Part shown: positions 42,407-52,693 of the stretch, in pieces
How the letters are laid out: every line of letters begins with the position of its first letter
Numbering within the stretch: the first letter of the stretch is position 1
Origin: Myroides odoratus DSM 2801
Lineage (GTDB): Bacteria; Bacteroidota; Bacteroidia; Flavobacteriales; Flavobacteriaceae
NCBI RefSeq assembly: GCF_000243275.1
Contig: NZ_CM001437.1
Location: forward strand, 2,897,750-2,961,749
Direction: 5' to 3'
DNA: 64,000 bases
The notes under the pieces: model-generated
Databases searched by the model: none
Told to the model about the DNA's origin: nothing
The model's input: only the letters and a program-made list of their open reading frames with translations
Position numbers and translations under genes: made by a program

Positions 42407-43725
42407 TAATCTAGAAAATCAAATCGAACGATACCGTCTTCATCAATTTTGGTTAATTTAATTGGGCGTAAAGTATTAACTAAAGCAGGATCCCAAGGTG
42501 TTTTTACTTTGACATAGTTTTCTGTAAAACCGTGGATGTATCCCTCTTTGTTTTCACTTTCAAATAAGACCGTTTTGTCTAAACCAAGTTGAGATTCGTA
42601 AAAAGCTCTGCGTTTCTTTACGGATAAACCGCGTAACATTTTGCTTCTTTTGTTTCTCACCTCCATTGGTACTACACCTTCCATGTCAACCGCTTCAGTA
42701 TTGTCGCGTTCAGAATAGGTGAATACATGCAGATATGAAATTTCTAAATTGCTCAAGAAATTATAAGTATCCAAAAACTTTTCGTCTGTTTCACCAGGAA
42801 AACCAACAATCACATCCACACCAATACAACAATCTGGCATCACCGTGCGAATTTTATCTACACGTTCAACGTATAGTTCACGCATATAACGGCGTTTCAT
42901 TTTTTTCAAAATGTCATTGCTTCCCGATTGTAGGGGAATATGAAAGTGAGGAACGAAGGTTCTACTTTTAGAAACGAACTCAATCGTCTCATTTTTCAAT
43001 AAGTTAGGCTCGATAGACGAGATGCGTAAACGCTCAATTCCCTCTACTTGATCCAAGGCTTGTACAAGTTCTAAAAAGGTGTGTTCGTGCTTTTTATTAC
43101 CAAATTCTCCTTTTCCATAGTCTCCAATATTAACTCCTGTCAAGACAATTTCTTTGATGTCTTGAGCAGAAATCTCTGCTGCATTTTTCATTACATTTTC
43201 CATGGTATCACTACGAGAAATTCCTCGAGCTAATGGAATCGTACAATACGTACATTTATAATCACAACCATCCTGTACCTTCAAGAACGCTCTTGTTCGA
43301 TCACCAATAGAGTAGGATCCTACGTAAAAATCGGCTTCAGAAATTTCACAAGAATGCACTTGTCCCATTTCATTTTTAGAAAGGTCATTGATATAATCCG
43401 TTAGTTTGAATTTTTCAGTTGCTCCTAAAACCAAATCCACGCCATCTACATTGGCTAATTCAGCAGGTTTTAATTGCGCATAACAACCTACAGCGGCAAT
43501 AAAAGCCTTGTCGTTTTTCTTTTGCGCCTTTTTTACTATTTGTTTGAATTGTTTATCTGCATTTTCGGTTACAGAACATGTATTAATTACATAAATGTCT
43601 GCCACATCCTCAAATTCAACACGATCAAAACCTTCATCTACGAAACTTCTTGCTATTGTTGAGGTTTCAGAAAAGTTTAGCTTACATCCTAGGGTGTAAA
43701 AAGCTACTTTTTTTCTATTTTCCAT
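42406..43725 (-). CDS. mtaB: tRNA ms2t6A methylthiotransferase MtaB
   Basis: A 439-residue radical SAM methylthiotransferase that adds a methylthio group to t6A at position 37 of ANN-decoding tRNAs. The N-terminal UPF0004 domain (YTLGCKLNFSET and VINTCSVTENADKQ), the radical SAM CxxxCxxC (DGCDYKCTYCTIPLARG) and the C-terminal TRAM region (FTENYVKVKTPWDPALVNTLRPI) are all present. The ATG at 43725 (MENRKKVAFYTLG) is the usual family start. Its last codons and stop lie against an inverted-repeat element. Confidence 0.93.
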   Translation of the reverse strand: MENRKKVAFYTLGCKLNFSETSTIARSFVDEGFDRVEFEDVADIYVINTCSVTENADKQFKQIVKKAQKKNDKAFIAAVGCYAQLKPAELANVDGVDLVLGATEKFKLTDYINDLSKNEMGQVHSCEISEADFYVGSYSIGDRTRAFLKVQDGCDYKCTYCTIPLARGISRSDTMENVMKNAAEISAQDIKEIVLTGVNIGDYGKGEFGNKKHEHTFLELVQALDQVEGIERLRISSIEPNLLKNETIEFVSKSRTFVPHFHIPLQSGSNDILKKMKRRYMRELYVERVDKIRTVMPDCCIGVDVIVGFPGETDEKFLDTYNFLSNLEISYLHVFTYSERDNTEAVDMEGVVPMEVRNKRSKMLRGLSVKKRRAFYESQLGLDKTVLFESENKEGYIHGFTENYVKVKTPWDPALVNTLRPIKLTKIDEDGIVRFDFLD

Positions 43726-43814
43726 AATCATTCTTTACTATGAGTAGTAACTTTGAAGTATATTTACTCTTTGTTGTCACAAAGCTTGCAAATTTACGTA
43801 CAAAATTCGGTTTG

Positions 43815-45416
43815 ATGAAATCAATAATTTATTATATATCAATTCTTTGTGTTGTCTTCACTGTTTATTCTTGTCAAAATAAAAGAGATGAAAATGAGAG
43901 AGGAGCAGTATTTCGATACAATGAAAGTTCAAATATTCAAACACTTGATCCAGCTTTTGCACGAAGTATGGCAATCATTTGGCCGTGTAACCAATTGTTT
44001 AATGGATTGGTTCAGCTGGATGATCAGCTACAAGTTGTGGGAGATATTGCCCAGTCATGGCAAGCTTCTCCAGATGGGTTAACCTACGATTTTACCTTGC
44101 GCAAAGACGTGTATTTTCATCCACATCCCGCTTTTGGAGCAGCACAGACGCGAGCAGTAACAGCTAGTGACTTCGTTTATAGTTTAGATCGACTAACCGA
44201 TGCGAGAACCGCCTCTCCAGGTGCGTGGATCATGCAGAAAGTAAAGCAGTATGAAGCGTTGAATGACACTGTCTTTCGATTGGAACTAAAAGAATCTTTT
44301 CCTGCCATTTTAGGCTTGTTGTCCATGCGTTATGCCTCAGTCGTGCCTCGTGAAGTGGTTGAGGATCCGCAACATGATTTTAGAACACATCCGATTGGAA
44401 CGGGGCCTTTTTATTTTAAATTTTGGGAAGAAAATGTCAAATTAGTTTTACGTCGTAATCCCAACTATTTTGAAACAGATGAAAAAGGAGTTCAATTGCC
44501 CTATTTGGAATCGGTGGCTATTACCTTTTTACCGGATAAACAAAGTGCCTTTTTACAGTTTATACAAGGAAAGCTTGATTTTATTTCAGGTTTAGACCCT
44601 TCGTACAAAGATGATTTAATTACGCTAGAAGGAAAACTACAAGACAAGTATCAGTCCTTGATACAAATGGAAACAGGGCCTTACCTCAACACGGAGTACT
44701 TGGGTTTCAATATGGAAGATAAACAGAGCGCTATAAGTGATAAGCGAATTCGCCAAGCATTGAATATGGGATTTGACCGTGAAAAAATGCTCAAGCACCT
44801 GAGAAGTGGCATGGGAACTACAGCCGTAGGAGGGATTATTCCCCAAGGATTGAAAGGCAATATTCAGGTAGAAACACTTTATGATGTTACAAAGGCTAAA
44901 GCACTTGTACAAGCTTATAAAAAAGAAAATAACTTGACCAACGTGGTGATTCCGTTGTCTACCAATGCGGGCTATTTAGATATTGCGGAATACTTGCAAA
45001 GAGAATGGCAAAAAATTGGGTTAACTGTTGAAATTGACGTGATGCCACCAGCTACTTTAAGACAAGGAATGGCTTCGGGGAAGATTGCTTTTTTTAGGGG
45101 AAGTTGGATTGCTGATTACCCCGATGCGGAAAATTACCTGTCGTTATTCTACAGTAAAAACAAAGCACCTAATGGTCCCAATTATACGTTTTTTGCTAAT
45201 CAAGCCTATGATCGATTGTATGAAAAAGCGTTCTTGGTTACCGATGAGCAAGAACGAGAGCAATTGTATGAGCAAATGGATCAGTTAATTGCAGAGGAAG
45301 TACCCGCGCTTATTCTCTTCTATGATCAAGCGGTGCGATTTAGCCGAAAGGATATTCATCAATTGGGAATCAATCCCATGAATAATTTATTTCTAAAAAG
45401 AGTTTGGAAGGAATAA
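43815..45416 (+). CDS. peptide ABC transporter substrate-binding lipoprotein
   Basis: A 533-residue SBP_bac_5 family lipoprotein. The inner start (ATG 43815, MKSIIYYIS) gives a signal peptide with lipobox (FTVYSC, lipidated Cys20); the longer frame from 43740 would place 25 unlikely residues before it. Typical family segments: YNESSNIQTLDPAFA, LTYDFTLRKDVYFH, RTHPIGTGPFYF, IRQALNMGFDREKML and the final NPMNNLFLKRVW. These proteins bind oligopeptides for ABC importers; no permease or ATPase genes follow here. Confidence 0.9.
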   Translation: MKSIIYYISILCVVFTVYSCQNKRDENERGAVFRYNESSNIQTLDPAFARSMAIIWPCNQLFNGLVQLDDQLQVVGDIAQSWQASPDGLTYDFTLRKDVYFHPHPAFGAAQTRAVTASDFVYSLDRLTDARTASPGAWIMQKVKQYEALNDTVFRLELKESFPAILGLLSMRYASVVPREVVEDPQHDFRTHPIGTGPFYFKFWEENVKLVLRRNPNYFETDEKGVQLPYLESVAITFLPDKQSAFLQFIQGKLDFISGLDPSYKDDLITLEGKLQDKYQSLIQMETGPYLNTEYLGFNMEDKQSAISDKRIRQALNMGFDREKMLKHLRSGMGTTAVGGIIPQGLKGNIQVETLYDVTKAKALVQAYKKENNLTNVVIPLSTNAGYLDIAEYLQREWQKIGLTVEIDVMPPATLRQGMASGKIAFFRGSWIADYPDAENYLSLFYSKNKAPNGPNYTFFANQAYDRLYEKAFLVTDEQEREQLYEQMDQLIAEEVPALILFYDQAVRFSRKDIHQLGINPMNNLFLKRVWKE

Positions 45417-45463
45417 GGGAATATAATTTTTCTTCCGATGGAGATTTATTTTAGATATAATAG

Positions 45464-45471
45464 TATATTTG
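45464..45471 (+). promoter_or_regulatory. -7 box of the two-component operon
   Basis: TATATTTG, 61 bp before the response-regulator ATG. The -33 region is not clear. Confidence 0.4.
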
Positions 45472-45532
45472 AAATCGCAGAATATCAATGAGATATTCTA
45501 TTTATGTTACAACCTTACACACGAATACTATT

Positions 45533-46258
45533 ATGAATGAGTTAGTCGTTCTAATTGTGGATGACGAAATGAAAGTTGCGGAAGTATTAAAACACCGATT
45601 GCTGAATAGCATTCAAATCCAACATAAAATGGTGTTTTATATGGCAAAATCAGTCGCAGAAGCAGTAAAAATGATTGAGCAATACGTGCCAGATTTGGTT
45701 TTTTTGGACATTCAAATGCCTAAAGAAAACGGATTGGCTTTGTTTGACTACTTTAAAGAGCCACTTCCGTTTGAAGTGGTTATCACCACCGCTTATAGTC
45801 AGTATGCGCTAGAAGTTTTAAATGAATATACTTGTTTACATTATTTATTGAAACCAATAGCTGTTGAAAACTTACAAGCTGCTTACGATAAATTTGTTGA
45901 AAAGGAAAGCCAACAATCTTTTATCAAACTAATCAAAAACAATCAAAAGAGAGAAGTTGTTGCGATAGAAGATATTCTATATTGCAGAGCAGACGACAAT
46001 TACTGTGAAATCTATTTACAAGATCAAAAGTATTTGATATCTAAAACGTTAGGAGCTGTTTCTTCAAAATTAAAGCACCCGCAATTTCATCGTGTAGGCC
46101 GATCATATGTCGTTAATTTCAAACGCGTTAAACATATAGAAATGGGTACAAATCGCGTTGTTTTTAAAGATAAGGTAATCATTAATGATCAGGAGATTCA
46201 TCATGACATTGTCGTTTCAGCAACTAAAATGAAAGAATTTAGATTGCTCGAATTATGA
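45533..46258 (+). CDS. LytTR response regulator
   Basis: A 241-residue response regulator: an N-terminal receiver domain with the phosphorylation Asp in VFLDIQMPKENG and the acidic pair VDDEM, then a C-terminal LytTR DNA-binding domain (about residues 140-240) with YCRADDNYCEIYL and FHRVGRSYVVNF. Start chosen at 45533 (MNELVVLIVDDE); the frame goes back to 45488, but that would precede the receiver start by 15 residues. Overlaps the sensor gene by 4 bp (ATGA), so the two are translationally coupled. Confidence 0.92.
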   Translation: MNELVVLIVDDEMKVAEVLKHRLLNSIQIQHKMVFYMAKSVAEAVKMIEQYVPDLVFLDIQMPKENGLALFDYFKEPLPFEVVITTAYSQYALEVLNEYTCLHYLLKPIAVENLQAAYDKFVEKESQQSFIKLIKNNQKREVVAIEDILYCRADDNYCEIYLQDQKYLISKTLGAVSSKLKHPQFHRVGRSYVVNFKRVKHIEMGTNRVVFKDKVIINDQEIHHDIVVSATKMKEFRLLEL

Positions 46259-49218
46259 GAAGGTGGCTTGTGCTCTTGCTATTTGGAATTGCATTCCCTT
46301 TGCTTTATGCACAAACAACGGTTACCAAACGTTATACAACAGAAGATGGACTGATAGCTAATGACATTAGAGCGCTTTTATTAGACTCTAGGGGTGTCCT
46401 TTGGATTGGTTCAAGAGCGGGGTTGAGCGTGCGTCAGCAAGGGCAAATTGCTATCGATGAGGAATCGCTTCAACATCGTTTTACTAATATTACAGCTATA
46501 GTTGAGGATAAAGATCAAGGAATCTGGATTGGAAGCTATGGACAGGGGATATTGTATAAAGGTCGAAAACAAACGCTTTTGTTTAAGGAACAGTCGGGAT
46601 TATTTGCTATGCGCATCAATACGTTATTTGTTGCTGCATCTAAATTGTATATTGGAACGTCAGAAGGTATCACTACGCTCGATATTCAAACGCTGACTAT
46701 TGACAAACTTGAACCAAAGAATACGCTTAAAACGCCAAGCCCTGTTTCTAGTTTTTACCAGATGGGTGAGTCAGTTTTTGCGACTACAATTAATCATGGC
46801 GTTTTTCGAGTTGAAGGAAGAACGCTCATTCCTATAGGGGAAGAAAAAGAAGTTGTTGCTTCTTTTTTCGATTCCAAACATCAAGCTCTATTCTTGGGGT
46901 TAAAGTTTGACTTGGAAATTCATTCCCTTCTATCCAATCAATCGATAGCGAAACACGGAATTAAAGGAACTCGTTTTTTTCAATCCGTAGAGAATCAGGT
47001 CTATTGGGTAGGAGCGGATATTTTAAATGAAGGTGGAGGAATTTACACTTGGGATGGGCAGCAGATAGAAAAGCTCAATCAAAAATATGGAATACACAAT
47101 GCAGAACTCTATAGTTTAGCTTATGATGCTAAACGCAAGTTTTTGTACGTTGGAAGTAAGAAACAAGGATTATTCCAAGTGGATTTGGCTTCCCCTTTGC
47201 GCTTTGATCCGCGTTTTGGACCAGTAGAAGCTATTGCATTATCTGGTGATACGGCTTATGTCTTTGGTACAAAAGGATTGTGCTTGGTGCGTAACAACCA
47301 AGTTATTCATACTCTTAATAAAGCTGCTTTTAAAGCCTATCAATTAGCTCACCATAAAAAGTTTGTCGGAGTGACGACTCGAGCCCATCATTTTTTTGAA
47401 ATAGAACACCAAATTCCCTCCGAACAAATTCAGTTTTACAAGGCAGTCCAAGGGCTAAACGCTATTTGGGTCAGTACGAATATTGGTTTGTTCCAATTAA
47501 ATTTTCAAGGAGAAATTGAAAGTTATGTAGGAGTACACACCTATCAGTTTGATTTTATTCAAAATCAATTGTTGGAAACGGATCCTTATGGAGGGGTGAG
47601 ATTGTATCAAAATATAGCTGCTTTTCGCTATCAATTTCTAGATCGAGAGGATGGAAGTTATGTTCCTCGCGATATTGTAGGCATGCAGGCCATCGGAGAT
47701 AAAATGTATTTGGCGGGAGCATTGGATGGTTTATATGTATATGAGAACAACCATTTTCGCTCTTTGTTAAGTGAGGGCGTATTTTTAGAAAATCGACTGA
47801 AGCACCTTGAAAAAGGAGAAGGCAAAACGCTATATGTGGCAACTGATTTTGGGGATATCTACTGTTTAGATGTCAGTGGACAAGAACCTAAAATCATTCG
47901 AAAAATTCCACAACAAGCTATTTTAGGGCATGGTATAACCTTTTTGCATTATAGGAATAATCAATTGCTTATCGGAACAAATAAGGGAGTGACAGTTTTG
48001 GATGAAGCGGGAACTTTCTTGTTTAATACAGAGCAAGGATTGGACAATTACAATGTAAAAAGCAGTGTCGTTTTAGGAAAGCAATTGATGTTAGGAACGG
48101 ATGCTGGATTGTATACCCTAGATTTAGATTATTTTAAACCTCAAAAGGTTACTTACGATCTTGTACTATCTTCGATTAAGGTAAACGGGACAAAATTAGA
48201 TTTGAAAAAACTAGAAGAACAAGGAAATCGAGAGTTAGAATTACCCTATGATCAAAATTCTATTTTTGTCAACTTTGTTTTATTAGGCGCAAAATACCCG
48301 GAAAAATTGAAGTTTCAATATCGCGTCAAACCCACGGAAGAATGGTTGGATTTAGATCAACGGACGCTGTCATTGAATTATTTAAATTCGGGAGAGTATC
48401 CGATTGAAATTAGAATTTACGATTACGATAAAGGAGCAGAGCAAGTGAAAACACTGCTCCATGTAACGATCATGCCTCCTTTTTATTATAGTTGGTGGTT
48501 TTTTAGTTTACTCGTATTGGTGGGAATTGGAATTGTTGTACTTATCATACAGCGCATAAAACGACAACAAGAAAGTAAAGACAAACAGTTGCGTTATGAG
48601 AAAAAAGTAGCGGAATTAAAGGTGCTTTCGGTGCGAAGTCAATTGAATACGCATTTTATTTTTAATGTGCTCAGTTCGTTTCAATATTTTATCATTGCAC
48701 ATAAGGAAGAAGAAGCGTTGTATTATTTAGAGCGATTTGCTTCTTTAATTCGAAAAACACTAAACCTATCTATGGTTGAACAAGTGAGTATCAAAGAAGA
48801 ACTCGATTATGTTCAAGGCTATTTTGAATTAGAGAATATGCGATTGGATGAACGCGTTCAGTTGGAAATCGAGATTGATGCACAATTGAATATACATCAC
48901 ATTATGATTCCGCCTTTATTGCTTCAACCTTTTATTGAAAACAGCTTGGTACATGCCTTTCCCGAAAGTATTGAAAACCCCAAGATTATAGTGAAAGTGT
49001 ATCGACAACAACGCGATGTGATTTTGGAAGTCATCGACAATGGCATTGGAAAACAACAAGCCTCGGAGCCCTTATCAAAACACGATTCAAAAGGACTGTT
49101 TTTAGTCAAAGAGCGAATGAAGATGATTCAAGATTACTTAGAGGAACATATTAGCATACAATCTACGACAGCAGGAACACAGGTTCGTTTGGTCTTAAAG
49201 GAGACTTTAAGTGAATAA
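46255..49218 (+). CDS. sensor histidine kinase with two-component propeller (LytS-like)
   Basis: A 987-residue hybrid-like sensor: signal peptide (about 1-20, ending YAQ), a periplasmic beta-propeller of repeated two-component-regulator-propeller blades (about 25-640), a Y_Y_Y domain (about 650-740), one membrane span (about 745-770), then the His_kinase domain (phosphorylated His800 in NTHFIFNVLSSFQYF) and an HATPase (about 885-985, with DNGIGKQQ and KGLFLVKERM). The architecture resembles the large Bacteroidota propeller sensors that detect extracellular carbohydrates, but here the output is the LytTR protein encoded just before it. Confidence 0.92.
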   Translation: MRRWLVLLLFGIAFPLLYAQTTVTKRYTTEDGLIANDIRALLLDSRGVLWIGSRAGLSVRQQGQIAIDEESLQHRFTNITAIVEDKDQGIWIGSYGQGILYKGRKQTLLFKEQSGLFAMRINTLFVAASKLYIGTSEGITTLDIQTLTIDKLEPKNTLKTPSPVSSFYQMGESVFATTINHGVFRVEGRTLIPIGEEKEVVASFFDSKHQALFLGLKFDLEIHSLLSNQSIAKHGIKGTRFFQSVENQVYWVGADILNEGGGIYTWDGQQIEKLNQKYGIHNAELYSLAYDAKRKFLYVGSKKQGLFQVDLASPLRFDPRFGPVEAIALSGDTAYVFGTKGLCLVRNNQVIHTLNKAAFKAYQLAHHKKFVGVTTRAHHFFEIEHQIPSEQIQFYKAVQGLNAIWVSTNIGLFQLNFQGEIESYVGVHTYQFDFIQNQLLETDPYGGVRLYQNIAAFRYQFLDREDGSYVPRDIVGMQAIGDKMYLAGALDGLYVYENNHFRSLLSEGVFLENRLKHLEKGEGKTLYVATDFGDIYCLDVSGQEPKIIRKIPQQAILGHGITFLHYRNNQLLIGTNKGVTVLDEAGTFLFNTEQGLDNYNVKSSVVLGKQLMLGTDAGLYTLDLDYFKPQKVTYDLVLSSIKVNGTKLDLKKLEEQGNRELELPYDQNSIFVNFVLLGAKYPEKLKFQYRVKPTEEWLDLDQRTLSLNYLNSGEYPIEIRIYDYDKGAEQVKTLLHVTIMPPFYYSWWFFSLLVLVGIGIVVLIIQRIKRQQESKDKQLRYEKKVAELKVLSVRSQLNTHFIFNVLSSFQYFIIAHKEEEALYYLERFASLIRKTLNLSMVEQVSIKEELDYVQGYFELENMRLDERVQLEIEIDAQLNIHHIMIPPLLLQPFIENSLVHAFPESIENPKIIVKVYRQQRDVILEVIDNGIGKQQASEPLSKHDSKGLFLVKERMKMIQDYLEEHISIQSTTAGTQVRLVLKETLSE

Positions 49219-49344
49219 ATCAAAGAAAATCACGTCAATTATTTGTTAATAAAACCAAGGAATGACAGAAAGGATTGTATTATTGTGATAAGGCAGTTGA
49301 AAATCCTAAAAGAAAGAGTGTACTGCTGATTTAATTCTTGTTTT

Positions 49345-50484
49345 ATGAAAGGAAGATTGTTGTTTGTCGGAATTTTTATTGCGTATTTTTTAGCGAATAT
49401 TTACTTGGGATTCCGCGTATACCCCTTATTTGATACAACCCCTTGGGGGATTCAAGTACTATATGGAGTAGTGGTTGCTTTTTTGGTGATATCGCCTATT
49501 TTATTTTTTACCTTTAGAAAGCGCGTTAGTGTACCCAAAGCAGCTATTCTATATAAGGTAGGAACGGGATGGTTGATGCTAATCACCTATACTTTTCTGT
49601 TGGCGTTATTATCGGATTTACTTTTACTTGTGATGGGCGACTTTATCGGAAAATGGACCCAATCATTGATTCGATTGGATCAATTGCAAGCGTGGTTTAT
49701 CGTATTGGGAACTATAGGAATTGCTTGGATGGGTAATATCAATTATTATCGAAAGAAAGTTGTTCAACTCAATTTAGAAACTGAAAAACCATTGGATCAG
49801 CCGCTAAAGATAGTAGTCTTGAGCGACCTGCATTTAGGACATGCCATTAGCAGAAAAGAATTAAAACGTTGGGTAGCCTTTATTAATGAACAAGAAGCAG
49901 ATCTTGTTTTATTCGCTGGGGATATTATTGATAATAGCTTACTGCCTTTGACATACTATAAATTAGATGAACTTTTAAGTAAAATAAAAAGTAAACACGG
50001 CGTTTATGCGTGTTTAGGGAATCACGAGTACCTCGCCAATGTCGAAATGAGTTTGGCTTTTTTAGCGAAAGCGAATATTACTGTCTTGAGAGATGAGGTA
50101 ATGAACCTCATCGGTGGACAACTGCAACTGATAGGAAGAGATGATAAATCTAATCCGCATCGCAAGCCTTTAGCTGAATTGGTTCAACCTGATCCGACGA
50201 AAATACAACTTGTTTTAGACCATCAGCCTTATGCATTAGAGGCAGCTGAGAAACAGCAAATGGACTTTCAGTTTTCAGGACATACGCATCGCGGACAAGT
50301 ATGGCCTTTTTCTTGGATTACGGATTATTTGTTTGAACAATCGCATGGGTATGTAAAGAAGGGAAATACACAATATTACATTAGCTCTGGATTGGGGATT
50401 TGGGGCGGAAGATACCGCATTGGAACACAATCAGAATACGTAGTTGTTACGTTAAAAACGAAAGATAAAAAAGAGAAAGTGTAA
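49345..50484 (+). CDS. membrane-anchored metallophosphoesterase
   Basis: A 379-residue protein: four N-terminal membrane spans (about residues 5-135) followed by a calcineurin-type metallophosphoesterase domain with LSDLHLGH, GDIID, CLGNHEY and SGHTHRGQVWPF, all metal-binding motifs intact. This topology is common for the YkuE/UDP-pyrophosphatase-like group of envelope phosphoesterases. Substrate unknown. Confidence 0.9.
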   Translation: MKGRLLFVGIFIAYFLANIYLGFRVYPLFDTTPWGIQVLYGVVVAFLVISPILFFTFRKRVSVPKAAILYKVGTGWLMLITYTFLLALLSDLLLLVMGDFIGKWTQSLIRLDQLQAWFIVLGTIGIAWMGNINYYRKKVVQLNLETEKPLDQPLKIVVLSDLHLGHAISRKELKRWVAFINEQEADLVLFAGDIIDNSLLPLTYYKLDELLSKIKSKHGVYACLGNHEYLANVEMSLAFLAKANITVLRDEVMNLIGGQLQLIGRDDKSNPHRKPLAELVQPDPTKIQLVLDHQPYALEAAEKQQMDFQFSGHTHRGQVWPFSWITDYLFEQSHGYVKKGNTQYYISSGLGIWGGRYRIGTQSEYVVVTLKTKDKKEKV

Positions 50485-50523
50485 GGGAAAAAACACAAAC
50501 TTTTTTAATGGAGAATAAAAGGT

Positions 50524-50531
50524 TATTTTTG
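50524..50531 (+). promoter_or_regulatory. -7 box of the Uup-like gene
   Basis: TATTTTTG, 16 bp before the GTG start. No clear -33 element. Confidence 0.4.
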
Positions 50532-50547
50532 TCAAAATTTAGTTGAA

Positions 50548-52407
50548 GTGAATTATTTATCAGTAGAAAATATATCGAAATCTTTTGGGGCGCATAACTT
50601 GTTTGAAAATGTGTCATTTGGTATTAATAAAGATCAAAAGATTGCTTTTGTCGCAAAAAATGGATCGGGAAAATCGACTATTTTAAAAATAATAACAGGA
50701 TTGGATGATCCTGATAGCGGACAAGTAGTTATTCGCAAGGGAATTCGCATGGAATTTCTATCGCAAGAACCTAATTTACAAGATGAACTGACCATCGAAG
50801 AAAGTATCTTCGCTTCAGATAGTGATATTCTTAAAGTAATCGAAGCCTATGAAAAAGCATTGGAAAATCCGGAAGATGAGGATGCTTATCAAAAAGCTTT
50901 TGAGCAAATGGAAATTCACAATGCTTGGGATTTTGAAACACAATACAAGCAGATTTTAACGAAACTAAAGTTAGACGATTTAAAGTTAAAAGTAAAAACG
51001 CTTTCTGGAGGACAGAAGAAGCGCTTGGCTTTGGCTATTATCTTAATCAATAAACCTGATTTGTTGATACTGGATGAGCCTACCAACCACTTAGATCTAG
51101 AGATGATCGAATGGTTGGAGAACTATTTCGCGAAAGAAAATATCACGTTGTTTATGGTTACCCACGACCGCTTTTTCTTGGAGCGTGTGTGTAATGAAAT
51201 TATCGAATTAGATAACGGATTAATTTACCAATACAAAGGAAACTATTCGTACTATTTAGAAAAGAAAGAGGAGCGAATAGCAGCAGAAAATGCAAGTATT
51301 GACAAAGCTCAAAACCTTTTTGTCAAAGAATTATCTTGGATGAGAAGACAGCCAAAAGCGCGTACAACAAAATCAAAATCGCGTATTGATGACTTCTATG
51401 TAATCAAAGAAAAGGCGAGCAGCAGAAGAAAAGAGCACCAAGTAGAGCTGGAAATTAACATGGAGCGCATGGGAAGTAAGGTGGTAGAATTACACAAGTT
51501 GAACAAGTCATTCAATGGAAAAGTAATTTTACAAGACTTTAGCTATATGTTTAACCGAGGAGAACGCATCGGAATCATCGGAAAGAACGGATCTGGAAAA
51601 TCAACCTTCTTGAATATCCTGACGCAAACGATGAAACCCGATACTGGAAAAGTTGTGATCGGAGAAACAATTAAGATTGGTTATTACACACAAGGTGGAA
51701 TTTCGATTAAGCCTGAACAGAAAGTAATTGATGTAATCAAAGAGTTTGGTGAGTACATCCCATTAGCGAAAGGGCGTTCTATCTCAGCAGGACAGCTTTT
51801 AGAGCGTTTTCTATTTGATCGCAAGAAACAGCACGATTTTGTTGAAAAATTGAGTGGAGGGGAACTAAAACGCTTGTACTTGTGTACTGTTTTAATTCAA
51901 AACCCGAATTTCTTGATTCTGGATGAGCCGACGAACGATTTGGATATCGTAACGTTGAACGTATTAGAAAGCTTCTTATTGGATTATCCTGGCTGTTTGG
52001 TAGTGGTTTCTCACGATCGTTATTTCATGGATAAGATTGTCGATCACTTATTTGTCTTTAGAGGAGAAGGAGAAATTGAAGATTTCCCAGGAAACTATTC
52101 TGATTTCAGAACGTATGAAGACAGTATTGAGCCTGTGAAAGAGGAAGCGCCAAAAGAAAAAGTAAATTGGAAGGAAAATCAAGTACAAAATGGATTGACG
52201 TTTCAAGAACAAAAGGAGCTTCAAAAAATTGAGCGCGAAATGACAAAATTGGAAGAGCAAAAACAAGAAATTGAAAAAGAATTTGCGGACGGAAAAGTAC
52301 AAGAAAACCAAATTGACGAAAAAGCAAATGCGCTGAAAAAAATAATAAAAGAACTCGAAGAAAAAGAAGAAAGATGGTTTGAATTATCAGCCAAAAAAGG
52401 GGAGTAA
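50548..52407 (+). CDS. ABC-F ATPase, Uup-like
   Basis: A 619-residue cytoplasmic ABC-F protein with two nucleotide-binding domains: Walker A motifs AKNGSGKST and GKNGSGKST, the signature LSGGQKKRLALA and LSGGELKRLYLC, and Walker B DEPTNHLDLE and DEPTNDLDIV. The linker (KEERIAAENASIDKAQNLF) and a C-terminal coiled coil (about 540-615) match Uup, a DNA/ribosome-associated quality factor. The start is a GTG. It is not a transporter: no membrane domain. Confidence 0.9.
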   Translation: MNYLSVENISKSFGAHNLFENVSFGINKDQKIAFVAKNGSGKSTILKIITGLDDPDSGQVVIRKGIRMEFLSQEPNLQDELTIEESIFASDSDILKVIEAYEKALENPEDEDAYQKAFEQMEIHNAWDFETQYKQILTKLKLDDLKLKVKTLSGGQKKRLALAIILINKPDLLILDEPTNHLDLEMIEWLENYFAKENITLFMVTHDRFFLERVCNEIIELDNGLIYQYKGNYSYYLEKKEERIAAENASIDKAQNLFVKELSWMRRQPKARTTKSKSRIDDFYVIKEKASSRRKEHQVELEINMERMGSKVVELHKLNKSFNGKVILQDFSYMFNRGERIGIIGKNGSGKSTFLNILTQTMKPDTGKVVIGETIKIGYYTQGGISIKPEQKVIDVIKEFGEYIPLAKGRSISAGQLLERFLFDRKKQHDFVEKLSGGELKRLYLCTVLIQNPNFLILDEPTNDLDIVTLNVLESFLLDYPGCLVVVSHDRYFMDKIVDHLFVFRGEGEIEDFPGNYSDFRTYEDSIEPVKEEAPKEKVNWKENQVQNGLTFQEQKELQKIEREMTKLEEQKQEIEKEFADGKVQENQIDEKANALKKIIKELEEKEERWFELSAKKGE

Positions 52408-52429
52408 TTTCGAGTGCAAAAAAAGTAGA

Positions 52430-52468
52430 AAAGAGGGTGGAAAAACAGTTTCACTCTCTTTTTTTTAT
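52430..52468 (+). terminator. terminator after the Uup-like gene
   Basis: Stem AAAGAGGGTG / CACTCTCTTT (one G-T pair), 12-nt loop, T8. The rest of the gap to 52693 holds a TAACTTTG -7 box at 52640-52647 for the next gene. Confidence 0.8.
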
Positions 52469-52693
52469 TTTTAAATCGGAATAAAGCTATAAAATATAGT
52501 GAAAATTTAAGATTTTCACAAGAGTTAAAATGTTAAAGTTTTTCGATGTATCTCTTTGCTAATCAGGGTTTGTGTGTAAAGGATAGGTTAAGGGAATGTA
52601 ATTTAACGATTAAAAAATAGGCAGATTTAAAAAAGAAGGTAACTTTGCGGAGTGAAATTTCAAGTGGTGACAGGGCTTGAGAAATTAATTTTA

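Noticed and set aside
43740..43814. Longer start for the peptide-binding lipoprotein
   Set aside because: It would bury the lipobox signal peptide behind 25 residues; the inner ATG 43815 gives a clean lipoprotein signal.
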